Positions 20,173 to 28,821 are shown, counted from the stretch's first letter. The stretch: DNA of 64,000 nt from Myxococcus sp. CA023 (GCF_010998615.1 NZ_JAAEAH010000008.1:1-64000), one strand, 5' to 3'. Notes: generated by a model not told the origin, from the sequence alone. Made by a program: numbers and translations.

Positions 20173-21051
20173 ATGCTGCTCGACGCCCAGACACTGGCCC
20201 GCCTTCAGGGAGTGAAGCTGCGCGCCCGCGCGGTGATGGAGGGCGTGTTGTCCGGCCTCCACAAGAGCCCGCATCAGGGGCAGAGCGTGGAGTTCGCGGA
20301 GCACAAGGAGTACGCCCCCGGCGACGAGCTCCGCCACCTTGACTGGAAGGCCTACGGCAAGTTCGACAAGTACTACGTCAAGCGCTTCGAGCACGAGACG
20401 AACCTGCGCGCCGTCATGGTGGTGGATGCGTCCGCCTCCATGGGCTACCGCAGCGGCGCGCTGAGCAAGCTGGACGTGGCCACCACGCTGGCGGGCGCGC
20501 TGTGCTACCTGCTGGTGCGCCAGCAGGACGCGGCGGGCCTGGCGCTGCTGGCGGGCGGCAAGTGGAAGGACGTGCCGCCGCGCGCGTCGGCCGGGCACCT
20601 CAACGTGCTGCTGGACACGCTGGAGCACACCGAGCCCACCGGCACCACGGACCTGGGCAGCGCGGCGGACCACCTGGCAGAGGTGTTGCCCCGGCGCTCC
20701 AGCGTCATCGTCCTGTCGGACTTGCTGGACGAGAACCAGGACGCGCTGCGCCGCATCCTCGCGCTACGCCAGCGGAAGAACGATGTGTCCGTGTTCCACC
20801 TGGTGGACCCGGCGGAGCTGACGTTCCCCTTCGACGACCCCACGCTCTTCATCGACATGGAGGGCCAGGGCCGCATCGAGGTGAACCCGCGCGAAATCAA
20901 GGAGAGCTACCTGGAGGAGTTCAACGCCTTCCTGGCGAACGTGAAGGCCGCGTGCGCCGAGGCGGACGTGGACTACGACCTGGTGCGCACGGACGACAAG
21001 CTGGATGACGTGCTGCTGCGGTACCTGTCGCGGCGCGGGAGGCGCCGGTGA
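20173..21051 (+). CDS. DUF58 domain protein (VWA-like)
   Basis: 292 residues with the DUF58 signature GDELRHLDWKAYGKFDKYYVK, then a von Willebrand A-like domain starting MVVDASASMGY (MIDAS-type DxSxS). Cytoplasmic by lack of a signal or helix. Partner of MoxR in the usual MoxR-DUF58-Bat module. Overlaps the next gene by four bases (GTGA). Confidence 0.92.
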   Translation: MLLDAQTLARLQGVKLRARAVMEGVLSGLHKSPHQGQSVEFAEHKEYAPGDELRHLDWKAYGKFDKYYVKRFEHETNLRAVMVVDASASMGYRSGALSKLDVATTLAGALCYLLVRQQDAAGLALLAGGKWKDVPPRASAGHLNVLLDTLEHTEPTGTTDLGSAADHLAEVLPRRSSVIVLSDLLDENQDALRRILALRQRKNDVSVFHLVDPAELTFPFDDPTLFIDMEGQGRIEVNPREIKESYLEEFNAFLANVKAACAEADVDYDLVRTDDKLDDVLLRYLSRRGRRR

Positions 21052-23147
21052 CCTTCGGCAATCCGTGGATGCTGCTGGGCGCGCTGGGCGCCCTCATCCC
21101 CCTGCTGGTGCACCTGTTCGACCGGCGCCGTCCCCGTCCGCACCCCTTCGGACCGCTGGCCTTCGTGATGCGCAGCCAGAAGCGCACCGCCAGCCGCCTC
21201 AAGCTCAAGCGCCTGCTGCTGTACGCGCTGCGCACGCTCATCCTGCTGGCCATCCCCATCGCCCTGGCGCGCCCCGAGCTGACGCGTGACGCGGCCGCCG
21301 CGCAGGTGGTGAAGGGCCCCGCGGCCACGGCCATCATCCTGGACGCGTCGTTGTCCATGCGCTGGTCGGACGGCACGCCGCTCTTCGAGCGCGCCCGCGA
21401 CGAGGCCCGCGACGCGCTGAAGGACCTGCTGCCCGAAGAGCCCGCCACCGTGCTGGTGTGCACGCAGTCCCCAGCCGCGCCGCCGCCGCCGGGCTTCGAC
21501 CGCGGCCGTCTGCGCTCGCTGGTGGATGAAGCGAAGGCCACCCACGGCACCGCGGACCTGTCGCGCTGCCTGGACATGGCGGCCCGCGCGCTGGAGGAGA
21601 ACCCCATGCCGGCCAAGCGGCTGGTGCTGGTCTCCGACATGACGGCCGCGGCCTTCCGCCTGGAGGCGCCGCCGCCCACGGTGAAGGGCCCCACGGGCGC
21701 GCCCGTGAAGCCGGAGGTGGTGCTGCGCGACGCGGCCGAGGGCCACGAGGTGCTGAACAACCGCGCCATCGTCGACCTCAAGGTAGAGCCCGCGCTGCAG
21801 GCCGGCCCGCGCACGTTCCAGTTCACCTTCACGGTGCGCAACTTCGGCGCGGAGCCGGTGAAGGACCTGGAGGCCGCGGTGCGCGTGGGCGAGTCCACGC
21901 TGGCCAAGGGCTTCGTGGACATCCCCCCGGGCGGCACGACGCAGAAGACGCTCACCGTGCGCTTCCCGCAGGGCGGCACGGTGCTGGGGCAGGTGACGCT
22001 GGCGCCGGACGCGCTGGTGGAGGATGACCGGCGTTCGTTCGTGCTGCCGGTGCCCCGCGCGCTGAAGGCGCTGGTGGTGAATGGCTCGCCCCACGCGACG
22101 CGCTACCGGGATGAAGCCTTCTTCGTGGACGCGGCCCTCACCGCGCCGGGCTCGCCGGTGGAGGTGGCCACGCGCGACGCGGAGGTGGGCCTGCGCGAAG
22201 ACTTCTCCGCCTACGACCTGGTCCTGCTGCTCAACGTGCCCGCGCCGAGCGCCGACGAGGCGCAGAAGCTGGCGGCCTTCGTGGAGAACGGCGGCGGCCT
22301 CTTCATCAGCATGGGCGACCGGGTGAACCCGGAGGCGTACAACCAGCGGCTGGGCCCGGTGCTGCCGCGTCCGCTGCGCCTGGTGCGCACCAGCGCCGAG
22401 CGCGACGACCCGGACGCGGATACCAAGAGCGCGCGGCTGGCGCAGGTCTCCGTGGAGCACGTCCTCTTCTCGCCCTTCACGGGGCAGGCGGAGGAAGGGC
22501 TCGTGGGGGCACGCTTCTACAAGTACATGCTGCTGGAGGCGGACTCCCCGGGCGCCGCCGGCGCCAGTCAGGTGCTGGCCACTTACGAGGACGGCGCGCC
22601 AGCGGTGGCCGTGGCGCGCAAGGGCAAGGGGCGCGTGGCGCTGCTCACCAGCACGGTGGACCGCGACTGGAGCGACTTCTCCATCCGCACTTCCTTCCTG
22701 CCGCTGATGCAGCGCTTCGCCGCGTACCTCACCGGCTCCCTGGACGAGCGCGAGGAGGTGCGCGTGCGCGTGGGCGAAAGCGCCACGCTGCGCCCGGAGG
22801 GGGCCCAGAAGGTGTCCTCAGTGCGCGCGCCGGACGGCACCGAAGTCACCGTGAAGGAGCAGCCGGAAGGCGCGCTGGTGGCCGGGCCGGTGACGGAGCC
22901 GGGCGTGTACTCGGTGCTGGGCGCGGACGGGAAGGTGCAGCCGGACCTGTCCTTCGCCGCCGTGCTCGACCCTTCCGAGAGCGACCTGGGACGAGTGCCG
23001 ACGGACACCCTCACCGCCTACTTCGGAGAAGAGACGGTGAAGGCCTCCACGGGTGACGCGGACAAGCCGACGGTGCCGCTGTGGACCTGGCTCATCCTGG
23101 CCGCGTGCCTGGCGTTCTTCTTCGAAGGCACGCTGCTGCGCAAGTAG
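21048..23147 (+). CDS. BatA/VWA-domain membrane protein
   Basis: 699 residues. The N-terminal BatA domain has two membrane helices (FGNPWMLLGALGALIPLLVHLF and LLLYALRTLILLAIPIALA) flanking a basic loop. A VWA-like domain follows (IILDASLSMRW), then a CARDB-like region, a glutamine-amidotransferase-like domain (VVNGSPHATRYRDEAFF; FVENGGGLFISMGD), and a C-terminal helix with a short LLRK tail. This is the third gene of the moxR operon. In many genomes a DUF4175 gene follows directly; here that gene lies about 15 kb upstream. Confidence 0.9.
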   Translation: MTFGNPWMLLGALGALIPLLVHLFDRRRPRPHPFGPLAFVMRSQKRTASRLKLKRLLLYALRTLILLAIPIALARPELTRDAAAAQVVKGPAATAIILDASLSMRWSDGTPLFERARDEARDALKDLLPEEPATVLVCTQSPAAPPPPGFDRGRLRSLVDEAKATHGTADLSRCLDMAARALEENPMPAKRLVLVSDMTAAAFRLEAPPPTVKGPTGAPVKPEVVLRDAAEGHEVLNNRAIVDLKVEPALQAGPRTFQFTFTVRNFGAEPVKDLEAAVRVGESTLAKGFVDIPPGGTTQKTLTVRFPQGGTVLGQVTLAPDALVEDDRRSFVLPVPRALKALVVNGSPHATRYRDEAFFVDAALTAPGSPVEVATRDAEVGLREDFSAYDLVLLLNVPAPSADEAQKLAAFVENGGGLFISMGDRVNPEAYNQRLGPVLPRPLRLVRTSAERDDPDADTKSARLAQVSVEHVLFSPFTGQAEEGLVGARFYKYMLLEADSPGAAGASQVLATYEDGAPAVAVARKGKGRVALLTSTVDRDWSDFSIRTSFLPLMQRFAAYLTGSLDEREEVRVRVGESATLRPEGAQKVSSVRAPDGTEVTVKEQPEGALVAGPVTEPGVYSVLGADGKVQPDLSFAAVLDPSESDLGRVPTDTLTAYFGEETVKASTGDADKPTVPLWTWLILAACLAFFFEGTLLRK

Positions 23148-23199
23148 CCGTCACCAGGCCCGGAGCCGGCGCATCACGACGCCGCCGTCCAGTGCCGCG

Positions 23200-23322
23200 T
23201 CAGTGGTCCGGGTACTTGTAGGCCAGGCGCCGCAGCATGTCGGAGACGCCCTGGGGCGGCTGGGCCGTGCCGAACACCGGCGGCATCTTCCGCGCGGGCC
23301 GCCCGTGCTTGAACGCCGTCAC
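23200..23322 (-). CDS. Small 40-residue protein divergent from the sdp-like operon
   Basis: GTG start with AGGAG six bases upstream gives a 40-residue basic peptide: MTAFKHGRPARKMPPVFGTA, then a short link, then LRRLAYKYPDH and stop. Third codon positions are G/C-rich as in neighbouring genes, and the ribosome site is better than for many genes here, so I think it is real or the remnant of a longer gene. It is transcribed away from the Sdp-like operon across an AT-rich spacer. Function unknown; no membrane helix, so it does not look like an SdpI-type immunity protein. Confidence 0.5.
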   Translation of the reverse strand: MTAFKHGRPARKMPPVFGTAQPPQGVSDMLRRLAYKYPDH

Positions 23323-23516
23323 GTCCGACTCCTGGCGGGACAAACCCGTCAGATAGGTAATTTTCCACATACAGGAAACTGATACACCAATGTGCGACAT
23401 TAAGAGATTCTTGGGATTGTAGATAAATCCAGTTTTGCCAAAATCCTGACTTGTACGTGACGCCCTCCGACATCCGGGGTGCGTCGCGGACACCCACACC
23501 TCGTCAGGAGAACACC
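23323..23516. promoter_or_regulatory. AT-rich divergent promoter region of the sdp-like operon
   Basis: The core (about 23345-23455) is strikingly AT-rich for this window, with runs such as ggtaattttccac and gtagataaatccagttttgcc. It separates the small minus-strand gene from the SdpC-like gene. The composition suits promoters in both directions or a silencer-type binding region. No specific operator could be defined. Confidence 0.4.
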
Positions 23517-24143
23517 TTGAAGCGCTCCACCCTGAAATTGACCTCGGCCGCAACGGCCCTCATCTCGTTGAGCACCTTCGGCGTGGGCTGCGGCCCCTCG
23601 GACAACGGCGCCGCGGTCCGCGTCGCCCAGAACCCGGCGCAGTCCGGCCAGAGCCTCTTCAAGGGCATGGCCTTTGGCCTGGGCCCGGACGCCCACCACT
23701 TCGATGACATCTGGCAGCGTCCGGAAATCAAGGAGCGGCTGGGCGATGACACCCTGGCGAAGCGCGAACAGGCCGCCGAGTCAGTCATCGCCAAGATGGC
23801 CGAGTTGGACGCCGCGTTCTTCGAGCGCTTCAACAAGGACCTGCGCAGCGGCAACCACCTGGTCGTCGACCAACTGCTGACCGACACGCGCACCCTGGTG
23901 ATGTCCGCCGTGAAGGAGCTGAGCAAGACCGCGGACCAGGAAGGCGGCGTGGGTATCGGCTCCATGGAGCACGTGCAGGCCGGCCTGACCGTCTACATCG
24001 AAACCGCCGCCGCGGTGATCATCCTCGTGTTCCTCTTCATCACGCAGTTCGACATGACGCCTGTCATGGAGTCCGAGGCCAGCCGGCTCAAGCGCGATGT
24101 GTGGGTGGACATGCTGGTGAAGAAGTTCGCTCCCGCCGAGTAG
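23517..24143 (+). CDS. sdpC: SdpC-family antimicrobial peptide (cannibalism-toxin) precursor
   Basis: 208 residues from a TTG with CAGGAG upstream. An N-terminal signal (residues 1-25) ends in GVGC. The motif LFKGMAFGLGP (47-57) followed by HFDDIW matches the SdpC-family block that reads YFRGLLFGQG in Bacillus subtilis. A helical region (70-140) leads to a hydrophobic segment AGLTVYIETAAAVIILVFLF (155-174), in the place of the Bacillus segment processed to the secreted SDP peptide. Unlike Bacillus SDP, there is no Cys pair in this region; the only Cys is in the signal. It is followed by SdpA- and SdpB-like genes, which strongly supports the call. Predicted role: precursor of a secreted membrane-active peptide. 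Confidence 0.75.
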   Translation: MKRSTLKLTSAATALISLSTFGVGCGPSDNGAAVRVAQNPAQSGQSLFKGMAFGLGPDAHHFDDIWQRPEIKERLGDDTLAKREQAAESVIAKMAELDAAFFERFNKDLRSGNHLVVDQLLTDTRTLVMSAVKELSKTADQEGGVGIGSMEHVQAGLTVYIETAAAVIILVFLFITQFDMTPVMESEASRLKRDVWVDMLVKKFAPAE

Positions 24144-24214
24144 TCCCCTGGGGAGTGTCCGCCGCCCTCACCGGTGGGCGCTCCCCTTCTTCCCTCCCTT
24201 TCACGAGCACGGCC

Positions 24215-24793
24215 GTGACCGCGTCTTCCCACTCCCCCCGAACCTCCTCGCCCCGCCGCCTGGGCCTGCTGGCATTGGGCCTCATCCTCGGCTGGGCCAG
24301 CGTCACGATGTACGCCGTGCACGCGTCGTTGCCCTACAACCCCATCCACCTCCCCTTCGAGAAGCACTTCGACATGAAGCTGATTCTCCCGGAGGGGTGG
24401 GCCTTCTTCACGCGAGACCCACGTGAGGACCGGACGCTGCCCTACCTCCGCACGCCGGAAGGTCAATGGGTCTGGGCGAGCAATGCCCCCAACTTCCAGC
24501 TCCAGAATGCCTTCGGCATCGACCGTGTCTCGCGGGCCCAGAGCGTGGAGCTGGGCATCTTGACCAACGAGGCCGCCGCGCTCGAACAGGTGGCCTGCAA
24601 CGAAGCTCCCAGCGCCTGCCTCGAGCGCGCTCCGGTGGCGAAGACGCTCCGCAACAAGAGCCCCCGCCCCACGATGTGCGGTGAGCTGGGGCTCGTCTTC
24701 CAGCGGACCATCCCGTGGGCCTGGAGCCGCACCCATCAGGACAAGCCCATCACCCTCCCCTCGAAGGTCCTGAGGTTGAACGTCGAATGCTGA
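24215..24793 (+). CDS. sdpA: SdpA-family toxin-maturation protein
   Basis: 192 residues from a GTG; an earlier GTG is possible. An N-terminal membrane helix (LGLLALGLILGWASVTMYAV) is followed by a soluble domain containing LPYNPIHLPFEK, LILPEGWAFFTRDPRE, and a C-terminal Cys set (CNEAPSAC, MCGELG, final Cys). This matches the SdpA family, which with SdpB is required to mature SdpC into active toxin in Bacillus. It lies 71 bases after the SdpC-like gene and overlaps SdpB by seven bases. Confidence 0.8.
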   Translation: MTASSHSPRTSSPRRLGLLALGLILGWASVTMYAVHASLPYNPIHLPFEKHFDMKLILPEGWAFFTRDPREDRTLPYLRTPEGQWVWASNAPNFQLQNAFGIDRVSRAQSVELGILTNEAAALEQVACNEAPSACLERAPVAKTLRNKSPRPTMCGELGLVFQRTIPWAWSRTHQDKPITLPSKVLRLNVEC

Positions 24794-25767
24794 CCGAGCT
24801 TGGCAACCGCGCGCGCGCCTGGGTGGCGGGGCCTTCTCCGTGGACCAACGTCTACGGCCTGGCGAGAACACTCATCGCGCTGGCGACGGCGGGCACCCTC
24901 GCCTTCAGCCACTCCACGACGATGTTCCATCCCGTCTCGGGCATCTCCAACACGCCTCTCTGCGATGGCCTCCGGGCGGCATCCCTCTTCTGCGTGCTCC
25001 CCGCTGGCTGGCTGGAGGTCGCGCGCTGGACGGCGGTGCTGCTGCTCGTGGTCGTCGCTTCCGGCTGGCGCCCGCGCCTCACGGGGCTCGTGCATTGGTG
25101 GGTGGCCGTCAGCCTGCACTGGTCCGCGACGCTGACGGACGGCGGTGACCAGATTGCCGCCATCCTGGCACTGCTGATGCTGCCCCTGACGCTGACGGAC
25201 GACCGGCGCTGGCATTGGAGCGCGCCTTCCGAAGCCGGCCTGAACGACGAGCCGAAGCGGCTCATCGCCCGGTCCGCCTGGGTGATGCTCCGTCTCCAGG
25301 TCGCGGGCATCTACTTCCATGCCTCCGTGGGCAAGTTCAAGGTGGCGGAGTGGGTGGACGGCACCGCGCTGTACTACTGGTTGCTGGACCCCCTGATTGG
25401 CGCCCCCGCCTGGCTGGCTCGCCTGATGCTCCCGGTGCTCAGCAGCCCCGTGGTGGCGCTACTCACCTGGTCCGTCCTCCTGCTGGAGCTGGGACTCGCG
25501 ATGGGGCCACTGCTGAGCCCGTCCCTCCGGCGAGTGCTGTTGCCGCTGGGCATCGCCTTCCACCTGGGCATCGCCGTGTTCCACGGGCTCATCAGCTTCG
25601 TGGCCATCATGTTCGGCGCGCTCATCCTCCTGCTGCGCCCCTACGATGAGACCTTCCGCTTCGAGCGCCTCCACGCCTGGCTGCGGCAACCGCGCCGCCA
25701 GCCCGCCCCCGCGCCAGCCATGGAGCCGGTGGCGGCGCAGGCGGTGCCCACCACCGAAGTCACCTGA
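24787..25767 (+). CDS. sdpB: SdpB-family multipass membrane protein
   Basis: 326 residues (Bacillus SdpB is of similar size), starting at the ATG inside ATGCTGA, where the SdpA stop lies. Six or more membrane helices, HTTM-like, with blocks WTNVYGLARTLIALATAGTL, NDEPKRLIARSAWVMLRLQV and YFHASVGKFKVAEWVDGTALYYW, all typical of the SdpB family and its vitamin-K-carboxylase-like relatives. Needed for toxin maturation or export in Bacillus. The C-terminal 30 residues are Pro/Ala-rich. A nested hairpin follows at once. Confidence 0.82.
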   Translation: MLTELGNRARAWVAGPSPWTNVYGLARTLIALATAGTLAFSHSTTMFHPVSGISNTPLCDGLRAASLFCVLPAGWLEVARWTAVLLLVVVASGWRPRLTGLVHWWVAVSLHWSATLTDGGDQIAAILALLMLPLTLTDDRRWHWSAPSEAGLNDEPKRLIARSAWVMLRLQVAGIYFHASVGKFKVAEWVDGTALYYWLLDPLIGAPAWLARLMLPVLSSPVVALLTWSVLLLELGLAMGPLLSPSLRRVLLPLGIAFHLGIAVFHGLISFVAIMFGALILLLRPYDETFRFERLHAWLRQPRRQPAPAPAMEPVAAQAVPTTEVT

Positions 25768-25847
25768 GAGCGCCCATCGAGGCCGCCGTCCCGGCCCCGC
25801 CGGGGCGGCGGCTTCCGCGCCTCGGCGGGCGGATGGTGGGCGCTCTC
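25766..25847 (+). terminator. Nested hairpin terminator after the sdp-like operon
   Basis: An outer 11-base perfect arm (GAGAGCGCCCA) at 25766-25776 pairs with 25837-25847. Inside it a second, almost perfect 11-base arm (25782-25792 with 25802-25812) encloses a nine-base loop. The outer arm begins at the stop codon of the SdpB-like gene. It marks the end of the operon. Confidence 0.6.
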
Positions 25848-25977
25848 CTGCTCGCCTGCCGCAGAGCAGGCATGCGGCCCTCCATGGGTCCATCGTCGAC
25901 CCGCGCGGCCTTTCCGCTACGCTGAAGCCCCCTCCCGTCAACGCGGGAGGGCTCACCAGCGGAGGCAGCGGCAGCCC

Positions 25978-27063
25978 ATGGACATCCATCTGGCGGAGGA
26001 GATCCGCAAGCAGGTTGAAGAGGCCTTCCGCAAGCGCGGCCGGGTCAACATCGTCATCGCGGGCCGCAGCGGCGTGGGCAAGAGCACGCTGGTCAACGCG
26101 GTGTTCCACGGCCGCATCGCGGACACCGGCCAGGGCCGCCCCGTCACGAAGGAGACGCGCGAGTACACGAAGGACGGCATCCCCGTCAGCATCCTCGACA
26201 CCCGCGGCCTGGAGCTGGGCGCCTTTCAAGAGACGCTGAAGCTGCTGGAGGAACTGGTGGCCGCGCGCGCGAAGGACGCGGACGCCACGCGCCACCTGCA
26301 CTGCGCATGGCTGTGCATCAGCGAGGACTCGCGCCGCGTGGAGGACGGCGACGTGAAGGCGGCGGAGATGCTCGCGCGGCACATGCCGGTGGTGGTCGTC
26401 GTCACCAAGGCGCGCAGCGACCAGGGCTTCCGCGCGGAGGTGCAGAAGCTGCTGCCCATGGCCCGTAACGTCATGCGCGTGCGCGCGCTCCAGGAGACGG
26501 ACGACGAGGGCCATACGCTCCAGCCCAAGGGCCTGGTGGAGCTCGTCGAGCTCACCATGGAGCTGGTCCCCGAAGCCCAGCGCAACGCCTTCGCCGCCGC
26601 CCAGCGCGTGAGCATCAGCCAGAAGCGCAAGCGCGCGCACGGCATCGTCGCCAGCGCCGCGGCCGCCGCCGGCCTCATTGGAGCCGTCCCCATCCCTTTC
26701 GCCGACGCCGCCCTGCTCGTCCCCACGCAGGTCGGAATGCTGGCGGGGGTGAGTAGCGTCTTCGGCCTCCCGCTGACGGAGGCCTTCCTCTCCACGCTGG
26801 TGGGCGCGAGCATCACTGGCCTGGGCGCCACCTTCACCGGACAGTCCATCGTATCCGGCCTGCTGAAGCTCGTCCCTGGCCCGGGCACGGCGATTGGCGC
26901 GCTCATCTCCGCCACCACCGCCACCGCGCTCACCACGCTGTTCGGCGAGGCCTACGTCGCTGTCCTCTCCAAGTTGATGGAGAAGCGCTGTGGCGAGTTG
27001 CCCACGGAGGAAGAGGTCATCCAGGCCTTCCGCGAGGAGATGTCCCTGCGCGGCGCCGCGTAG
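25978..27063 (+). CDS. GTPase with C-terminal DUF697-type membrane domain
   Basis: 361 residues. An N-terminal P-loop GTPase has G1 GRSGVGKST (29-37) and G3 DTRGLELG; the G4 region reads VVTKARSD. The C-terminal half holds about two to three membrane helices in a DUF697-like region (IVASAAAAAGLIGAVPIPFADAALLV...). The ATG start has GGAGG about nine bases upstream. Related to YcjX/Era-like GTPases that act at the membrane. It is separated from the sdp-like operon by a terminator, so I do not link it to immunity. Confidence 0.85.
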   Translation: MDIHLAEEIRKQVEEAFRKRGRVNIVIAGRSGVGKSTLVNAVFHGRIADTGQGRPVTKETREYTKDGIPVSILDTRGLELGAFQETLKLLEELVAARAKDADATRHLHCAWLCISEDSRRVEDGDVKAAEMLARHMPVVVVVTKARSDQGFRAEVQKLLPMARNVMRVRALQETDDEGHTLQPKGLVELVELTMELVPEAQRNAFAAAQRVSISQKRKRAHGIVASAAAAAGLIGAVPIPFADAALLVPTQVGMLAGVSSVFGLPLTEAFLSTLVGASITGLGATFTGQSIVSGLLKLVPGPGTAIGALISATTATALTTLFGEAYVAVLSKLMEKRCGELPTEEEVIQAFREEMSLRGAA

Positions 27064-27072
27064 ACGCCAGGG

Positions 27073-28458
27073 CTACTTCACGCGCTCGATTTTGTGACGG
27101 CGGCCCTTGATGCGGCCCTCGCTCAGCCGCTGGAAGGCCACCCGCGACACGCGTCGGGCGACGGCGACGTAGGCCACGTGGTCCTGGATTTCAATCTTGC
27201 CCACGTCGGTCGCGTTGAGTCCGCCCGCCTCGCCCGTGAGCGCGCCCAGGATGTCGCCGGGCCGCATCTTGTCCTTGCGTCCGGCGGAGATGTAGAGCGT
27301 GTCCCACGTCGACTCCAGGGACACCGCGTTGCGAGGGTCCGCCGAGGGCAGTGACTCCACGTCCCCACGCTCCAGCTTCACGCTGGTGGCCAGCTCGATG
27401 TCGTCCACCTTGCGGCCATCCCGAGGCGTGACGATGGAGACGGCCAGGCCCGCGCGCCCCGCCCGTCCGGTGCGTCCGATGCGGTGCACGTAGGGCTCGG
27501 CCTGCATGGGCAGGTCGAAGTTGATGACGGCATCCAGCGCCTCCACGTCGATGCCGCGTCCCGCCACGTCCGTGGCGATGAGCACCCGCGTGCTCTGGTT
27601 GCGGAACTTCGCCATCACCCGGTCGCGCTCGAACTGCTCCAAATCCCCCTGGAGCCCGTCCACGCTGACGCCCGACGCGGAGAGCGACTTCTTCAACTCC
27701 ACCACCGTTGCCTTGAGGTTGCAGAAGACGATGGCGGACGCCGGCTGGTAGTGCCGGAGGATGCGCAGCAGCAGGACCTGCTTGTCTCCCGGCTCGCAGT
27801 CGTAGCGCACCTGCTGGATGTCGGGCCCCGCGGTGGCGGTCTCCACCGTGACGCGGACGGGCTGACGCTGGAAATCGCGGCTCAGCGCTTCGATGTCCGG
27901 CGGGAAGGTGGCGGAGAAGAGCACCGTCTGCCGCCGCGGCGGCATGGCCCCGAGGATGCGCTCCATGTCCTCGCGGAAGCCCATATCGAGCATCCGGTCC
28001 GCCTCGTCCAGCACCACCGTGGACAACTGCCGCGTCTCCAGCGCCTCGCGGTCCAGCACATCGAGCACCCGGCCCGGCGTTCCCACCGCCAGGTGCGCGC
28101 CCTTCTCCAGTGCTTCCAGCTGCGGGCGGATGGGCTGGCCTCCCGCGAGCACCAGCACCTGGAGCCCGGGCAGCCGCCGCCCCAACCTGCGAATCTCGCC
28201 CGCCACCTGCGCGCACAGCTCACGCGTCGGACACAGCACCAGCGCCTGCACCTTGCGGTGCTGCAACTGGACCTTCTGGAGCAGCGGCAGCGCGAAGGCC
28301 GCCGTCTTGCCGCTGCCCGTCTGCGCCTGGCCGACCAGGTCTCTGCCCTGGAGCAGCACCGGGATGCTCTGCGCCTGGATGGGCGTGGCCGTCTTGAAGT
28401 CGAGCTCCTCCAGGACCTGGAGCAGGGGGGGAGATAGCGCAAGCGCGGAAAAATCCAT
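27073..28458 (-). CDS. dbpA: ATP-dependent RNA helicase DbpA
   Basis: 461 residues. DEAD-box helicase core: Q motif, Walker A AQTGSGKT, PTRELCAQV, DEAD (VVLDEADRMLD), SAT, and the C-terminal helicase domain with RVLIATDVAGRGIDVE and HRIGRTGRAGR. The C-terminal DbpA RNA-binding domain (GRKDKMRPGDILGAL; GKIEIQDHVAYVAV; IKGRRHK) binds hairpin 92 of 23S rRNA in Escherichia coli, giving a role in large-subunit ribosome assembly. The ATG start (MDFSALALSPPLL) is standard for the family; the frame upstream is open but not coding-like. Confidence 0.95.
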   Translation of the reverse strand: MDFSALALSPPLLQVLEELDFKTATPIQAQSIPVLLQGRDLVGQAQTGSGKTAAFALPLLQKVQLQHRKVQALVLCPTRELCAQVAGEIRRLGRRLPGLQVLVLAGGQPIRPQLEALEKGAHLAVGTPGRVLDVLDREALETRQLSTVVLDEADRMLDMGFREDMERILGAMPPRRQTVLFSATFPPDIEALSRDFQRQPVRVTVETATAGPDIQQVRYDCEPGDKQVLLLRILRHYQPASAIVFCNLKATVVELKKSLSASGVSVDGLQGDLEQFERDRVMAKFRNQSTRVLIATDVAGRGIDVEALDAVINFDLPMQAEPYVHRIGRTGRAGRAGLAVSIVTPRDGRKVDDIELATSVKLERGDVESLPSADPRNAVSLESTWDTLYISAGRKDKMRPGDILGALTGEAGGLNATDVGKIEIQDHVAYVAVARRVSRVAFQRLSEGRIKGRRHKIERVK

Positions 28459-28639
28459 TCGGGGCCTCGATGAGCGGAGGCACGGAAGGAGCCTCGGGTT
28501 CTGCAGGCCCCATGTCACACCCAGCGAAGGCAGGACAAGTGAAGCCGCCGGCCTCACCCGGCCGCCCGCACCGGATTGCCCGGCGCACCTTCCGTGAAAA
28601 ATCAAGCTTTACCTGAAATCACCCCCGCCTGGAGCCTCC

Positions 28640-28745
28640 ATGTCCTCCTTCCGCATCCGACTGGCCATGCTGTCCCCCCCTTGTGCTCGCCACCGCCTGT
28701 GACGGCATGGAGGAGCTGTCCGCCGTGAAACCGCACGCCCCCTGA
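28640..28745 (+). pseudogene. Mini-lipoprotein gene frameshifted at a run of seven C
   Basis: An ATG with GGAG six bases upstream reads MSSFRIRLAMLSPPC... and soon stops. If the seven-C run at 28674-28680 is read as six, the frame becomes MSSFRIRLAMLSPLVLATAC and then DGMEELSAVKPHAP, stop: 34 residues with a textbook lipobox (LATAC). An AT-rich promoter-like stretch (gaaaaatcaagctttacc) lies about 30-50 bases upstream. The gene may be a frameshift relic, a slippage-switched gene, or correct with a sequencing error in the homopolymer. Confidence 0.5.
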
Positions 28746-28821
28746 CAGTGCGGGCGGCCAGCAGCGCATGCGCAAGGAAGTCCTGTTAAGTGGCGGTATC
28801 CAAGTCTTCTGGAGAACCCAC

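Noticed and set aside
25978..27063. GTPase-DUF697 gene as immunity factor of the Sdp-like operon
   Set aside because: A terminator and 200 bases separate them, and GTPase-DUF697 proteins are unrelated to SdpI.
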